Of a stretch of 60,964 nucleotides of DNA, positions 46,614 to 54,749 are shown piece by piece. Both the position numbers and the translations under genes were made by a program. The notes beneath the pieces are model-generated. The model ran no database searches and was not told where the DNA came from. It saw only the letters and a program-made list of their open reading frames with translations. The stretch is from Azoarcus sp. (lineage in GTDB: Bacteria > Pseudomonadota > Gammaproteobacteria > Burkholderiales > Rhodocyclaceae): assembly GCA_031268195.1 (NCBI GenBank), contig JAIRXQ010000070.1, positions 1 to 60,964 of the forward strand, given 5' to 3'. Numbering within the stretch: position 1 is the stretch's first letter; each line of letters starts with the position of its first letter.

Positions 46614-46922
46614 ATGAAACGGATGATTGTGTTGGCGCTAGGCTTGGTCCTTGCGCCAATGGCCCTCGCTGCGCCCGACGGGGCGACGCTTTACAGGCAA
46701 AAGACCTGTGTGGCCTGTCATGGCAAGAATGGGGACAAGCCGCTACTGCCGACCTACCCCAAGATCGCCGGGCAAAACGCGGTCTATGCCGAGCAGCAGA
46801 TCAAGGACATCAAGAGCGGCGCGCGATCCAATGCGCAAGCCGCGGCAATGAAGGCCATCATGCATCTGGTGAGCGACGAAGAAATTAAGGCGCTTGCTGT
46901 TTATCTCGAAGCGCTGAAGTGA
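46614..46922 (+). CDS. Monohaem class I c-type cytochrome of the nos cluster
   Basis: 102 residues. Signal peptide MKRMIVLALG ... MALAAP, mature protein about 82 residues. CVACH (Cys32, Cys35, His36) binds haem c; Met in AAAMKAIMHLV is the likely sixth ligand. GKNGDKPLLPTYPKIAGQNAVY is a segment common to small cytochromes of the cytochrome c553 type. Its place behind nosZ resembles the NosC-type cytochromes of clade II clusters, which are thought to pass electrons to NosZ. GAGGACACCC before ATG. Confidence 0.92.
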   Translation: MKRMIVLALGLVLAPMALAAPDGATLYRQKTCVACHGKNGDKPLLPTYPKIAGQNAVYAEQQIKDIKSGARSNAQAAAMKAIMHLVSDEEIKALAVYLEALK

Positions 46923-46941
46923 TTCGGGCAAGGAGAACGAT

Positions 46942-47709
46942 ATGAAAAAGGCATTCCTCCTGATCGCGCTGTCCGCAAGCATCGCGGCCTTTTCAGCCTT
47001 CTCTGTCCGTGCACAAGCGCCCACGCCCAAAAAGCAGGGCATCGGAAGTTCCGGATATACGTGGAATGCGCAGGAAGGCGAAAAGCTCGAAGCCCTGAAG
47101 TTGAAGGGTGACAAGGCCAATGGCGAGGATGCCTACGAAGTGTGCGGCGCCTGCCACCTGCCTTCCGGTGCGGGGCGACCGGACGGCATCTTTCCGCAAC
47201 TCGCGGGCCAGCATTCCACTGTGCTCATCAAGCAGATGGCCGACATCCGCGCCGGACTGCGCGACGCTCCGGCCATGTATCCGTTCGCTGTCTCGCTGAC
47301 TGATCCACAGGAACTCGCGGACGTTTCCGCCTATATTCAATCGCTGTGCATCCCGGCCGAGCGCGGCCAGTACGAGGCCGCGGACGCCGCAGCGCAGGTC
47401 GCCAAGGGCAAGCCGCTCTACGAAAAACAATGTCTGGAGTGCCACGGCAAAAACGGCGAGGGTAACCGCGCCAAGTTCTACCCTGTGATCGCGGGCCAAC
47501 ACTACAAATACCTGCTACGCCAGATGACCGAAATCCGCGACGGAAAACGGCGCAATGCCAACCCGGACATGGTAAAAGCCATCAGGCCCTACACTGATGA
47601 CATGCTGGTGGCGATCTCCGCCTATCAGTCGAGCCTTAAAATGCCGGGCGCGATGTGTACGGATACGGCGGCGGGAAAGAAATACCGTAATAGCCGCAAG
47701 AGGTTTTGA
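46942..47709 (+). CDS. Dihaem c-type cytochrome of the nos cluster
   Basis: 255 residues. Signal peptide ends near SVRAQA (about residue 25). Two class I cytochrome domains: CGACH (68-72) and CLECH (164-168), each followed by the same (I/V)(F/A)PQLAGQHSTVL / YPVIAGQHYKYL pattern and a Met (AMYPFA; NPDMVKAI) as possible ligand, so it arose by domain duplication. Cytochrome c4-like. Expected periplasmic electron carrier between the quinol pool and NosZ. AAGGAGA before ATG, 19 bp after the monohaem gene. Confidence 0.92.
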   Translation: MKKAFLLIALSASIAAFSAFSVRAQAPTPKKQGIGSSGYTWNAQEGEKLEALKLKGDKANGEDAYEVCGACHLPSGAGRPDGIFPQLAGQHSTVLIKQMADIRAGLRDAPAMYPFAVSLTDPQELADVSAYIQSLCIPAERGQYEAADAAAQVAKGKPLYEKQCLECHGKNGEGNRAKFYPVIAGQHYKYLLRQMTEIRDGKRRNANPDMVKAIRPYTDDMLVAISAYQSSLKMPGAMCTDTAAGKKYRNSRKRF

Positions 47710-47741
47710 CGGTCAAAGGAAATCAGGGAGGAACGGTGGAA

Positions 47742-48731
47742 ATGGATAAACAGAAGGACAAACAGAACCGAAACGTGATCATGTTGGCCCTGGTCGCGCT
47801 CGTGGCGCTTGTGGTCGCCTATTTCGCGCCGATCTGGTGGGTGTCGCTCACCGCGCCGAACTATCCGCCCGACGCGTTCCCGGACGGCATCCGCATCCAT
47901 TTCCATTTCGATGCCGTCACCAACGGTTGCAAGGCGGCGGGCAAAGGCTCGCAGCTGGCCAGCGAGGTGATCCAGAGCGATCTGACGGGGGGCGAAGAGC
48001 GCTGGAATCCGATTCTCGACGCCAGCAGGAACGTCGACCAAGGTGCGCAGGGGCTGGATTGCGTGCACGAAATGAATACGATCAACCACTACGTCGGCAT
48101 GTTCCCCATCGGCGTGGGCGCGCCGGTGGAGCGACCGCTGGCGAAGTTCTTCTTCGGCTTTTTCGCGGTGATGATCGCCGCCTTTGCGCTGCCGGGAAAG
48201 CGGGCGCGGCTCGTCGTGCTTGCCGCCGGGTTCGCGGCGGTGACGGCGTGGGTGCTCATCGACCAGTTCGCTCTGGGCGCGCTGGCGGCGCACGTAAACG
48301 AATATGTACAGGAAGCGGGTGCGTATTTCAAGGAGCCGGGACGCATCGCGCATTGGGGTGACAACGTGCGGCTGATTTCGCAAATCGCCATCGCCGGGCT
48401 CATCGTAGCGATGGTCGTGGTGCTGGCGGGCGTGGCGAAAAGCCGCCGCTTCCAGTTTGTGCTGGCGCTGGTTCCGGCGCTGCTGCCGTTTTTCTTCGTG
48501 CTCACGTACGCGGGCTGGCTGTGGTTCTTCGGCCATAACCTGCATCCGTGGGGGGCGTTTACGGTCAAACCCTTCATGCCCACGGTGTTCGGAGAGGGAA
48601 AGGTGGCGCAGTTCTCTACCTTCTCCTATCCGTCCTGGGGCTTTGCGCTGTTGTTGCTGGTTTTTGCCTGCCTCGCGCTGGCGCTCCTGATTCGTCGCAA
48701 GCAATTGCGTGAACATCCCGAAATGGATTGA
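47742..48731 (+). CDS. nosB: NosB-like integral membrane protein
   Basis: 329 residues. One membrane helix near the N terminus (VIMLALVALVALVVAYFAPIWW in two overlapping parts), a periplasmic loop of about 100 residues containing two Cys (GCKAAGK and LDCVHEMN) and His residues, then five further helices and a positively charged C terminus. This layout and its position after nosZ and before nosD fit NosB, a membrane protein found only in clade II nos clusters and of unknown exact role. The ATG after GGAGG (10 nt) is chosen; a TTG further upstream would overlap the cytochrome gene. Confidence 0.8.
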   Translation: MDKQKDKQNRNVIMLALVALVALVVAYFAPIWWVSLTAPNYPPDAFPDGIRIHFHFDAVTNGCKAAGKGSQLASEVIQSDLTGGEERWNPILDASRNVDQGAQGLDCVHEMNTINHYVGMFPIGVGAPVERPLAKFFFGFFAVMIAAFALPGKRARLVVLAAGFAAVTAWVLIDQFALGALAAHVNEYVQEAGAYFKEPGRIAHWGDNVRLISQIAIAGLIVAMVVVLAGVAKSRRFQFVLALVPALLPFFFVLTYAGWLWFFGHNLHPWGAFTVKPFMPTVFGEGKVAQFSTFSYPSWGFALLLLVFACLALALLIRRKQLREHPEMD

Positions 48732-48738
48732 GGTGGGC

Positions 48739-50154
48739 ATGGCAATGGGCAAGCGTGTTGTGGCCAAATCCGTGGGCAAACGGCTTTGTGCCGCGCTCGT
48801 CGTTTGTGCGTTGCTCGTGCCTGCTGCCGTGTGGACACAGATTATCAGCGGCGACGAGCGTGACGAGGACGCCGCCCCGGTGCCATCTTTCTCCCGCGCC
48901 GGAAATGAGGCGCGTGTCAATATCGACCGGCCCAAGCCAGTTTTCCTGCTGGCCGAGCGCGCGCCGCGCATTCATGGTCTTGCGCCCTTCCAGACGCTGG
49001 TCGATGCCGCCGCGCCGGGATCGGTGCTGCGTCCGCCGCCCGGCGTCTATGCCGGGCCTGTCACGATCGACAAGTCGCTCACCATCGAAGGCGGCGGCGC
49101 GGTCGTCATCGACGCCGGCGACAAGGGCACGGTGATGACGCTCGAAGCCAACGATTCGACCGTGCGCGGCCTGCGCCTGACCGGTTCCGGCGAATCGCAC
49201 GACACCGACGATACCTGCCTCAATGTGCGCGGTCATCGCAACACGATAGAAAATCTGGAGATCGACAGCTGCCTGTTCGGCATCGACCTCAAGCAGGCGG
49301 ATCGCAACATCGTGCGCGGCAACCGCATCCGTTCCAAGGAGCTGGCGCTCGGCATGCGCGGCGACGGTCTGCGCCTCTGGTACAGCAACGACAATCTGAT
49401 CGAAGCAAACGAAATCGTTGATTCACGCGACGTCGTGGTCTGGTACGCGCACCACAATGTATTCCGCGCCAATATCGGGCGGCGCAGCCGCTATTCCATC
49501 CACTTCATGTTCGCCAACGATAATCTGGTCGAAAACAACCGCTTCTTCGACAATGCGGTGGGTATTTATTTCATGTTCGTCCGCGGCGGCGCGGCGCGCG
49601 GCAACCTCATCTCGCATGCCAGCGGCGCAACCGGCATGGGCATCGGCCTCAAGGAGTCTTCCGAGACAGTGGTCGAAAACAATGAGGTCGTCTATTGCGG
49701 CATCGGCATCGGTTCCGATCTGTCGCCCTTTGAGCCGGGATCGAGCATCGAAATTCGCGGCAACCGCTTCGCCTACAATGGCGTCGCCATCCAGTTCAAT
49801 TCCGAGACGGGCGGCAACAATGTGCGCGGCAACATCTTCGAGGGCAATCTGATCCAGGTGAGTTACGGCGGGCGCAGCGAGAATCCCGAAAGGAATTTCT
49901 GGGAAGGCAATTATTGGGACGACTACGAGGGGTTCGACCGCGACCATGACGGGCAGGGCGATACCCCGCACGAAATCTACGCTTACGCCGACCGCATCTG
50001 GATGGAGTTCCCGATGGCGAGTTTCTTCCGCGATTCGCCGGTGCTGGAACTGCTCGATTTCCTCGAACGGCTCGCGCCGTTCTCCGCCCCCGACCTCATT
50101 TTGCGCGACGCCAAGCCGCGTTTCACCAAGCCGGAGAGGAAAGCCGGCCCGTGA
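48739..50154 (+). CDS. nosD: NosD, periplasmic copper-site maturation protein
   Basis: 471 residues. Signal segment (RLCAALVVCALLVPAAVW) and then a parallel beta-helix of CASH/pectate-lyase type: repeated N-rich turns such as GHRNTIENLEI, ADRNIVRGNRI, NDNLIEANEI, HHNVFRANIG, NDNLVENNRFFDN. The family end segment ERNFWEGNYWDDYEGFD is present. NosD works with NosF and NosY to supply sulfur for the CuZ cluster. The ATG (MAMGKR) follows GAGGTGGG; the gene begins 7 bp after nosB and overlaps nosG by 4 bp. Confidence 0.95.
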   Translation: MAMGKRVVAKSVGKRLCAALVVCALLVPAAVWTQIISGDERDEDAAPVPSFSRAGNEARVNIDRPKPVFLLAERAPRIHGLAPFQTLVDAAAPGSVLRPPPGVYAGPVTIDKSLTIEGGGAVVIDAGDKGTVMTLEANDSTVRGLRLTGSGESHDTDDTCLNVRGHRNTIENLEIDSCLFGIDLKQADRNIVRGNRIRSKELALGMRGDGLRLWYSNDNLIEANEIVDSRDVVVWYAHHNVFRANIGRRSRYSIHFMFANDNLVENNRFFDNAVGIYFMFVRGGAARGNLISHASGATGMGIGLKESSETVVENNEVVYCGIGIGSDLSPFEPGSSIEIRGNRFAYNGVAIQFNSETGGNNVRGNIFEGNLIQVSYGGRSENPERNFWEGNYWDDYEGFDRDHDGQGDTPHEIYAYADRIWMEFPMASFFRDSPVLELLDFLERLAPFSAPDLILRDAKPRFTKPERKAGP

Positions 50155-50972
50155 GCGCAAACGACAAAAAGCGCCAGTCGCGCCGCAAGTTCATCCAGAG
50201 CACGGCGCTGGTCGCGGGCCTCGTCGCCTTTGCACTCACGGGTATCGTGCCGGTGATGCGCGACGACAAACGGCGTCTGCGACCGCCGGGGGCGCTCGAT
50301 GAGGCCGATTTCCTCGCCTCGTGCATCAAGTGCGGGCAATGCTTGCAAGTATGTCCGGTAAATGCCATCGAACTGGGCGACATCGACGATGGTTTCGGCA
50401 TCGGCGTGCCCTACGTCGCCGCGCGTGCGCAGGCGTGCGATTTTTCGTGCGATGCAGTGCAATGCATCCTGGCCTGTCCCACCGGGGCGCTCACCTACAA
50501 CAAACCGCCGTTCCTACCCGTGCGTGCCGGCGCCGGGCTGGCCAAGCCGCCGCTGCTGAAAATCAAGGCGCAAGACCCGGAGCCGACCCTGAACCTGAAG
50601 GAGCGCATGGGGCTGGCCCGCCTCGTGCATCCCGAAGCGTGCCTGGCCGTGCGGGGCAAGGGCTTCAAGGGTCAGACGCGCGGTCCCGCCTTTGCGGGCA
50701 AGATGCGCTATCTGGATGTCGATCGCTGGAAGCCGATCCCGGTGCGCGAGCACCCCTACGAGCGAGCGCTGTGCGATCTCTGTGTCACCGAATGTCCGAT
50801 CGGGGATGCTATCGCACTGGAAGCGTTCGCCGCTCCGGACGGCACGCAGCGCCTCCGTCCCGTGGTGCGCGAGCAGTGCGTCGGCTGTGGCGTCTGTGAA
50901 ATGGTGTGCCCACTGGAAGAGGCTGCCATCGTGGTCGAGGCGCGCGCGCCGTGGCAGGAGGGCGGGGTATGA
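50151..50972 (+). CDS. nosG: NosG, NapG-like ferredoxin with four [4Fe-4S] sites
   Basis: 273 residues. N-terminal Tat-type signal SRRKFIQSTALVAGLVAF. Four Cys clusters: CIKCGQCLQVCP, CDFSCDAVQCILACP, CDLCVTECP and CVGCGVCEMVCP, as in NapG/MauM. With NosH it should form a quinol-oxidising module that sends electrons toward the periplasmic cytochromes. GTG start overlapping the nosD stop (GTGA). Confidence 0.93.
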   Translation: MSANDKKRQSRRKFIQSTALVAGLVAFALTGIVPVMRDDKRRLRPPGALDEADFLASCIKCGQCLQVCPVNAIELGDIDDGFGIGVPYVAARAQACDFSCDAVQCILACPTGALTYNKPPFLPVRAGAGLAKPPLLKIKAQDPEPTLNLKERMGLARLVHPEACLAVRGKGFKGQTRGPAFAGKMRYLDVDRWKPIPVREHPYERALCDLCVTECPIGDAIALEAFAAPDGTQRLRPVVREQCVGCGVCEMVCPLEEAAIVVEARAPWQEGGV

Positions 50973-51021
50973 ATCCATTTCCCAAGCGACGCGTTTCGGT
51001 TCCCTTCGAGCGAGGAATCGA

Positions 51022-51987
51022 ATGAACCGTTTCCTTCGCGATTTCCGCATCATGCTTGGATTTTCGCCGGAAAAACCCGCCGCCAGCGAGATCGCGCCCG
51101 AAGTGGCGCGTATCATGACGTTGAAGTATCAGGACAACGGCCGCCACATACAGGAAAAGCTGCGCGGGTCGGAAAGCCGTCCGCCTGGCCACAAGTGGCG
51201 CAACCGGCGCTGGGCGGTGCTCCTGGCGGTGAATCTGCTCTTTGTGCTTTCGTTCTGGCTCGACATTCAAATCCTCGAAGGCGCGCTCACCGGCTCGCGC
51301 TTCGTGGGCTTTCACATGATCGACCTCAACGCGGCGCTGCAAGTGATGCTTGCCCACAAGCACATCATCGTCAATCTGGTCATCGGCACGATTACCGTGT
51401 TCGTGCTGTGGGCGCTGCTCGGTGGGCGCAGCTTCTGTTCGTGGGTGTGTCCGTACCACCTCGCCGCGGAACTCGTGGAGAAGCTCCACCTTGCGCTGGC
51501 GAAAAGAAAATGGGTCACCGATCACGCCTTTCATCGCGGCACGCGCACGGTGTTCTGGGCGCTGTTCGTGCTGCTCGCCTTCGTGACCGGCTACACGGTG
51601 TTCGAGACGATCTCGCCCACCGGCATCTTGTCGCGCGCCCTCATCTACGGACCGGGGTTGGCGCTCGCCTGGGTATTCTTGCTGCTGCTGTTCGAGGTAT
51701 TCTGGTCACGGCGCGCGTGGTGCCGCTATGTGTGTCCGATCGGGCTGACCTACGGCGTGGTAGGCTCGATTTCGCCGCTCACCGTGCGCTTCAAGGTCGA
51801 ACCCTGTCTGCACGAAGGCGACTGTCGCAAGGTCTGCCTCGTGCCGCATGTGCTCGATGTGACTGTGCGCGGCCGCGCCACCGCGCCGGCGACGTCGCTC
51901 GGCCCGGATTGCACGCGTTGCGGGCTATGTGTCGACGTGTGCCATTCCGGGGCGCTGTTTTTTGAATTCAAGGGGCTGGATGGATGA
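51022..51987 (+). CDS. nosH: NosH, NapH-like membrane iron-sulfur protein
   Basis: 321 residues. Cytoplasmic N-terminal ~65 residues, four membrane helices (about 68-90, 112-135, 178-200, 208-228), two CxxxCP motifs (CSWVCPYHL, CRYVCPIGL) between helices, then a C-terminal ferredoxin part: CLHEGDCRKVC and CTRCGLCVDVCHSG. The typical partner of NosG as quinol dehydrogenase. GAGG 7 nt before ATG, 49 bp behind nosG. Its end overlaps nosF by 8 bp. Confidence 0.93.
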   Translation: MNRFLRDFRIMLGFSPEKPAASEIAPEVARIMTLKYQDNGRHIQEKLRGSESRPPGHKWRNRRWAVLLAVNLLFVLSFWLDIQILEGALTGSRFVGFHMIDLNAALQVMLAHKHIIVNLVIGTITVFVLWALLGGRSFCSWVCPYHLAAELVEKLHLALAKRKWVTDHAFHRGTRTVFWALFVLLAFVTGYTVFETISPTGILSRALIYGPGLALAWVFLLLLFEVFWSRRAWCRYVCPIGLTYGVVGSISPLTVRFKVEPCLHEGDCRKVCLVPHVLDVTVRGRATAPATSLGPDCTRCGLCVDVCHSGALFFEFKGLDG

Positions 51988-52663
51988 AAACGCCATGATC
52001 GTGCTGAAAAACCTCGTCAAAACCTTTCGTCGCGCACGAGTGCTGGACGGCATCGACCTCGCGCTCGTGCCCGGCGAACGGGTGGCGCTCATCGGCTCCA
52101 ACGGCGCGGGCAAAACGACGCTGATCCGCTGTCTGTTGGGCGAATACGCTTGCGCGGGCGAGGTGAGCGTCGATGGACTCGATCCACGCCGTCAGCGCAC
52201 GGCGGCGCTCACCCGCATCGGCTTCGTGCCGCAACTGCCGCCGCCGCTGCGGATGCCGGTGGGCCAACTCGTCGATTTCGCGGCTTCGCTCGTGGGGACA
52301 GACCCGGCGCGCATCGTCGCCGTCGCCGCCCGGCTCGGTCTGGACGTGGCGAGCGTGCGCACGCGCCAGTTCGTGCGGCTGTCGGGCGGCATGAAACAGA
52401 AACTTCTGATCGCCATCGCGCTCGGCGGTGACGCGAAAGTGCTGATGATGGATGAGCCGGCGGCCAATCTCGATCCCGAAGCGCGCAAGGTGCTGTTCGA
52501 GATGCTGGCCGCGCGCCTGGAGGCGACGATGATCATTTCCTGCCATCGTCTCGACGAAGTCGCGCAACTCGTGCATCGCGTCATTGAAATGGACATGGGC
52601 CGCATCGTGCTCGATGAAAAAAACAACCGCGAAAAAAACAACCGTGAAAAGGGGGCGACATGA
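51980..52663 (+). CDS. nosF: NosF, ABC transporter ATPase for NosZ maturation
   Basis: 227 residues, a single ATPase domain. Walker A GSNGAGKTT, signature RLSGGMKQK, Walker B VLMMDEPAANLDPEA, H-loop ISCHRLDE. Powers NosFYD. The start overlaps nosH; AAGGGG stands 4-5 nt before ATG, and a second ATG five codons later is also possible. The C-terminal tail contains a 15-bp tandem duplication coding EKNNREKNNREK, each copy with a run of seven A, unlike the GC-rich surroundings. The stop overlaps nosL (ATGA). Confidence 0.95.
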   Translation: MDENAMIVLKNLVKTFRRARVLDGIDLALVPGERVALIGSNGAGKTTLIRCLLGEYACAGEVSVDGLDPRRQRTAALTRIGFVPQLPPPLRMPVGQLVDFAASLVGTDPARIVAVAARLGLDVASVRTRQFVRLSGGMKQKLLIAIALGGDAKVLMMDEPAANLDPEARKVLFEMLAARLEATMIISCHRLDEVAQLVHRVIEMDMGRIVLDEKNNREKNNREKGAT

Positions 52664-53241
52664 ACAAGTATTGCCACGACCACAACCACAGCCACGACCG
52701 TACGCGGCGCGAATTTTTTTCCCGCGCCGGGGTTGGCGCGCTGCTGCTCACGCCGCTTGCCGGGCTGCTCGCCGCCTGCGGCAAGAACGGCGATTGGCCG
52801 GACGGCATGGCCGCGATCCACTGGGATCGGGACACCTGCACCGGCTGCGGCATGGTGATCTCCGACCGCCGCTTTGCCATGGAAGTGCGCGGGGGGCCGA
52901 ACGATGCTGCGTTCAAGTTCGACGATATCGGCTGCTTTTTCGTTTGGCGCAAGCAGGCTGTCATCGAAAATCCGTGGCTCGCCACCGCCGCCGCTCGTCT
53001 GTGGGTGGCCGATGCGTCCGCAGCAAGCACCGCCGCGCCGACCGCACGCTGGCTCGATCCGCGCGCGGCGCGTTACGCCGAACAGAGCTCCCCAATGGGC
53101 TACAACCTCGCGGCGCTGCCCGCTGATCAGGCCGGGGCGGCGGGCATCGATTTCGAGGAAGCGGCCCGCCGCGTGCTGGCGCGCGGCATGTCCGGCGCGC
53201 ATGAAATGCCCGCGGCGCACGGCATGAAGGAGATGCAATGA
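52660..53241 (+). CDS. nosL: NosL, copper-chaperone lipoprotein
   Basis: 193 residues. Delivers Cu(I) for the NosZ sites. N terminus unusually His-rich (CHDHNHSHD), then a twin-arginine-like TRREFFSRAG and a lipobox LLAAC (Cys40). The copper motif CTGCGMVISD (Cys60, Cys63, Met65) is intact, followed by FDDIGCFFVW. The C-terminal end is Met/His-rich (MSGAHEMPAAHGMKEMQ), a second possible metal-binding stretch. ATGA overlaps with both nosF and nosY. Confidence 0.94.
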   Translation: MNKYCHDHNHSHDRTRREFFSRAGVGALLLTPLAGLLAACGKNGDWPDGMAAIHWDRDTCTGCGMVISDRRFAMEVRGGPNDAAFKFDDIGCFFVWRKQAVIENPWLATAAARLWVADASAASTAAPTARWLDPRAARYAEQSSPMGYNLAALPADQAGAAGIDFEEAARRVLARGMSGAHEMPAAHGMKEMQ

Positions 53242-54065
53242 GGCAACTCCTGTTGTGCGCCAAGCTCGACATCGCGGAATCGCTGCGCGCGCGCTGGTTC
53301 CAGATCTATTCGCTGGTGTTCGGCGGCATCGTCGTGCTGTTGTTCGCCTTCGGACTGACCGAATCGCGCGTCCTCGGCTTCATCGGCCTCTCGAGGCTGC
53401 TCGTGACGTACATCCAGCTCACGATGGCGATTCTGCCGATCTTCGTGCTCATCACCACCGTGCGCTCGGTGGCGGGTGACCGCGAGGCGGGCGTCTACGA
53501 ATACCTGCTTGCGTTGCCGGTTTCGCTGGGGGCGTGGTTCTGGGGCAAGCTCCTTGGGCGTTACGCGGTGACGTTCGCGCCGGTGTTCGTCGCCATGCTC
53601 GGCGCGGCGGCATGGGGCGGCCTGCGGGAAATCGATGTGCCCTGGGCGATGTTCGGCTACTACACGGCGCTGCTCGCGACGATGGCGCTGTGTTTCCTCG
53701 GCCTCGGCATGTTCATCTCGGCGCTGACGCGCACCACCGAGGTGGCGCAAGGGGCGGCCTTCCTGCTGTGGTTGGTGCTGCTGCTGTTCCTCGACCTGAT
53801 TTTGCTCGGCGTGATGATTCAGGGCCACATCGACCCCGAGCTTGCGGTGACGGTCGCGCTCGCCAATCCGCTCCAGGTCTTTCGCATCGCGGCGCTGGCG
53901 ATGTTCGACCCGCAACTCGTGGTGCTCGGCCCCGCCGCCTATGCGATTCTCGACATTTTCGGCGCACGCGGCTTCCAGATCTTCGCGCTCGTCTATCCCG
54001 CCGCCCTTGGGCTGGCGGCGGCAGGCGTGGGCTATGCCGTTTTCCGGCGCGGAGACGTACTGTGA
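53238..54065 (+). CDS. nosY: NosY, ABC permease for NosZ maturation
   Basis: 275 residues, six membrane helices; type V exporter-like permease. LCAKLDIAESLRARWFQIYS before helix 1, then RSVAGDREAGVYEYLLALPVS after helix 2, which is the family signature. Partner of NosF and NosD. Start ATG inside the nosL stop; stop overlaps the thioredoxin-like gene (GTGA). Confidence 0.94.
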   Translation: MRQLLLCAKLDIAESLRARWFQIYSLVFGGIVVLLFAFGLTESRVLGFIGLSRLLVTYIQLTMAILPIFVLITTVRSVAGDREAGVYEYLLALPVSLGAWFWGKLLGRYAVTFAPVFVAMLGAAAWGGLREIDVPWAMFGYYTALLATMALCFLGLGMFISALTRTTEVAQGAAFLLWLVLLLFLDLILLGVMIQGHIDPELAVTVALANPLQVFRIAALAMFDPQLVVLGPAAYAILDIFGARGFQIFALVYPAALGLAAAGVGYAVFRRGDVL

Positions 54066-54583
54066 GCGCCAGAATGCTCGCCGCCGCGCTGCTGCTGACG
54101 TGGGCAACGGCCTGCGGCGCCTCGCACGGCGACAAGGCGGCGGCGGAATCGCCGCTTTTCGCCGCCAGCGCTGTTTTCCCCGGGCTCGACGGGCGCGACG
54201 TGGCGCTGGCGAGTTACCGGGGTGCACCGCTCATCGTGAATTTCTGGGCGCGCTGGTGCGTGCCGTGCCGCGCCGAATTACCTGAACTCGCGGCTTTGCA
54301 GGCGAAATACGGCGCACGTGGGCTCAAAGTGCTCGGCATCGCGCTGGAGGATGCGGCGAACGCCGACAAGGTGCGCGAATTCCTCGTTGCCTACGAAGCG
54401 GCGAACATTCCGTCCTTGCTCGCGGGGGGTAAAGGAATCGATTTCATCCGGGCGCTCGGCAACGAGCAGGCGTTGTTGCCGTTTACGCTCGTTATCGGGC
54501 GCGACGGCGAAATCCTGCTGCGCAAAATCGGCCGCTTCGAGCAGCGCGATTTCCTCGCGATCAAAGCGAAACTGCTGCCTTGA
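54062..54583 (+). CDS. TlpA-like thioredoxin-fold lipoprotein
   Basis: 173 residues. Short signal with a possible lipobox TWATAC (Cys18), then a thioredoxin fold with WCVPC (Cys66, Cys69) in FWARWCVPCRAELPELAAL. TlpA-type proteins reduce periplasmic thiols, including copper-site Cys or apocytochrome CxxCH. Translational coupling to nosY (GTGA) makes a role in NosZ copper-site or cytochrome assembly likely. Last gene of the cluster. Confidence 0.9.
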   Translation: MSARMLAAALLLTWATACGASHGDKAAAESPLFAASAVFPGLDGRDVALASYRGAPLIVNFWARWCVPCRAELPELAALQAKYGARGLKVLGIALEDAANADKVREFLVAYEAANIPSLLAGGKGIDFIRALGNEQALLPFTLVIGRDGEILLRKIGRFEQRDFLAIKAKLLP

Positions 54584-54659
54584 ACGGTGCGGGCGGGATA
54601 TCCATTTGGCTTACAAGGTGTCGGGTTTTTTTACTTTTAGGGTGATGGCGAAAATTTTA

Positions 54660-54673
54660 TTGATTAAAATCAA
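54660..54673 (+). promoter_or_regulatory. Perfect FNR/Anr box upstream of the PEP-CTERM gene
   Basis: TTGAT-TAAA-ATCAA, a full match to the FNR consensus TTGAT-N4-ATCAA, 77 bp before the next start codon. Its centre at 54666.5 would be at -41.5 for a start near 54708. No convincing -10 hexamer could be assigned. No equal site is seen before nosZ. Confidence 0.8.
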
Positions 54674-54749
54674 AACGATACAAGCTGGCCCGAATCGTGC
54701 TTGAGTGTTCCCATCAAGTCACTAGATCCGCCGAATAAGAGGTTTCGCT

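Noticed and set aside
46942-47709. Dihaem protein as a cytochrome c peroxidase
   Set aside because: It consists of two similar small class I domains and is too short, without peroxidase-specific segments; cytochrome c4-like fits better.
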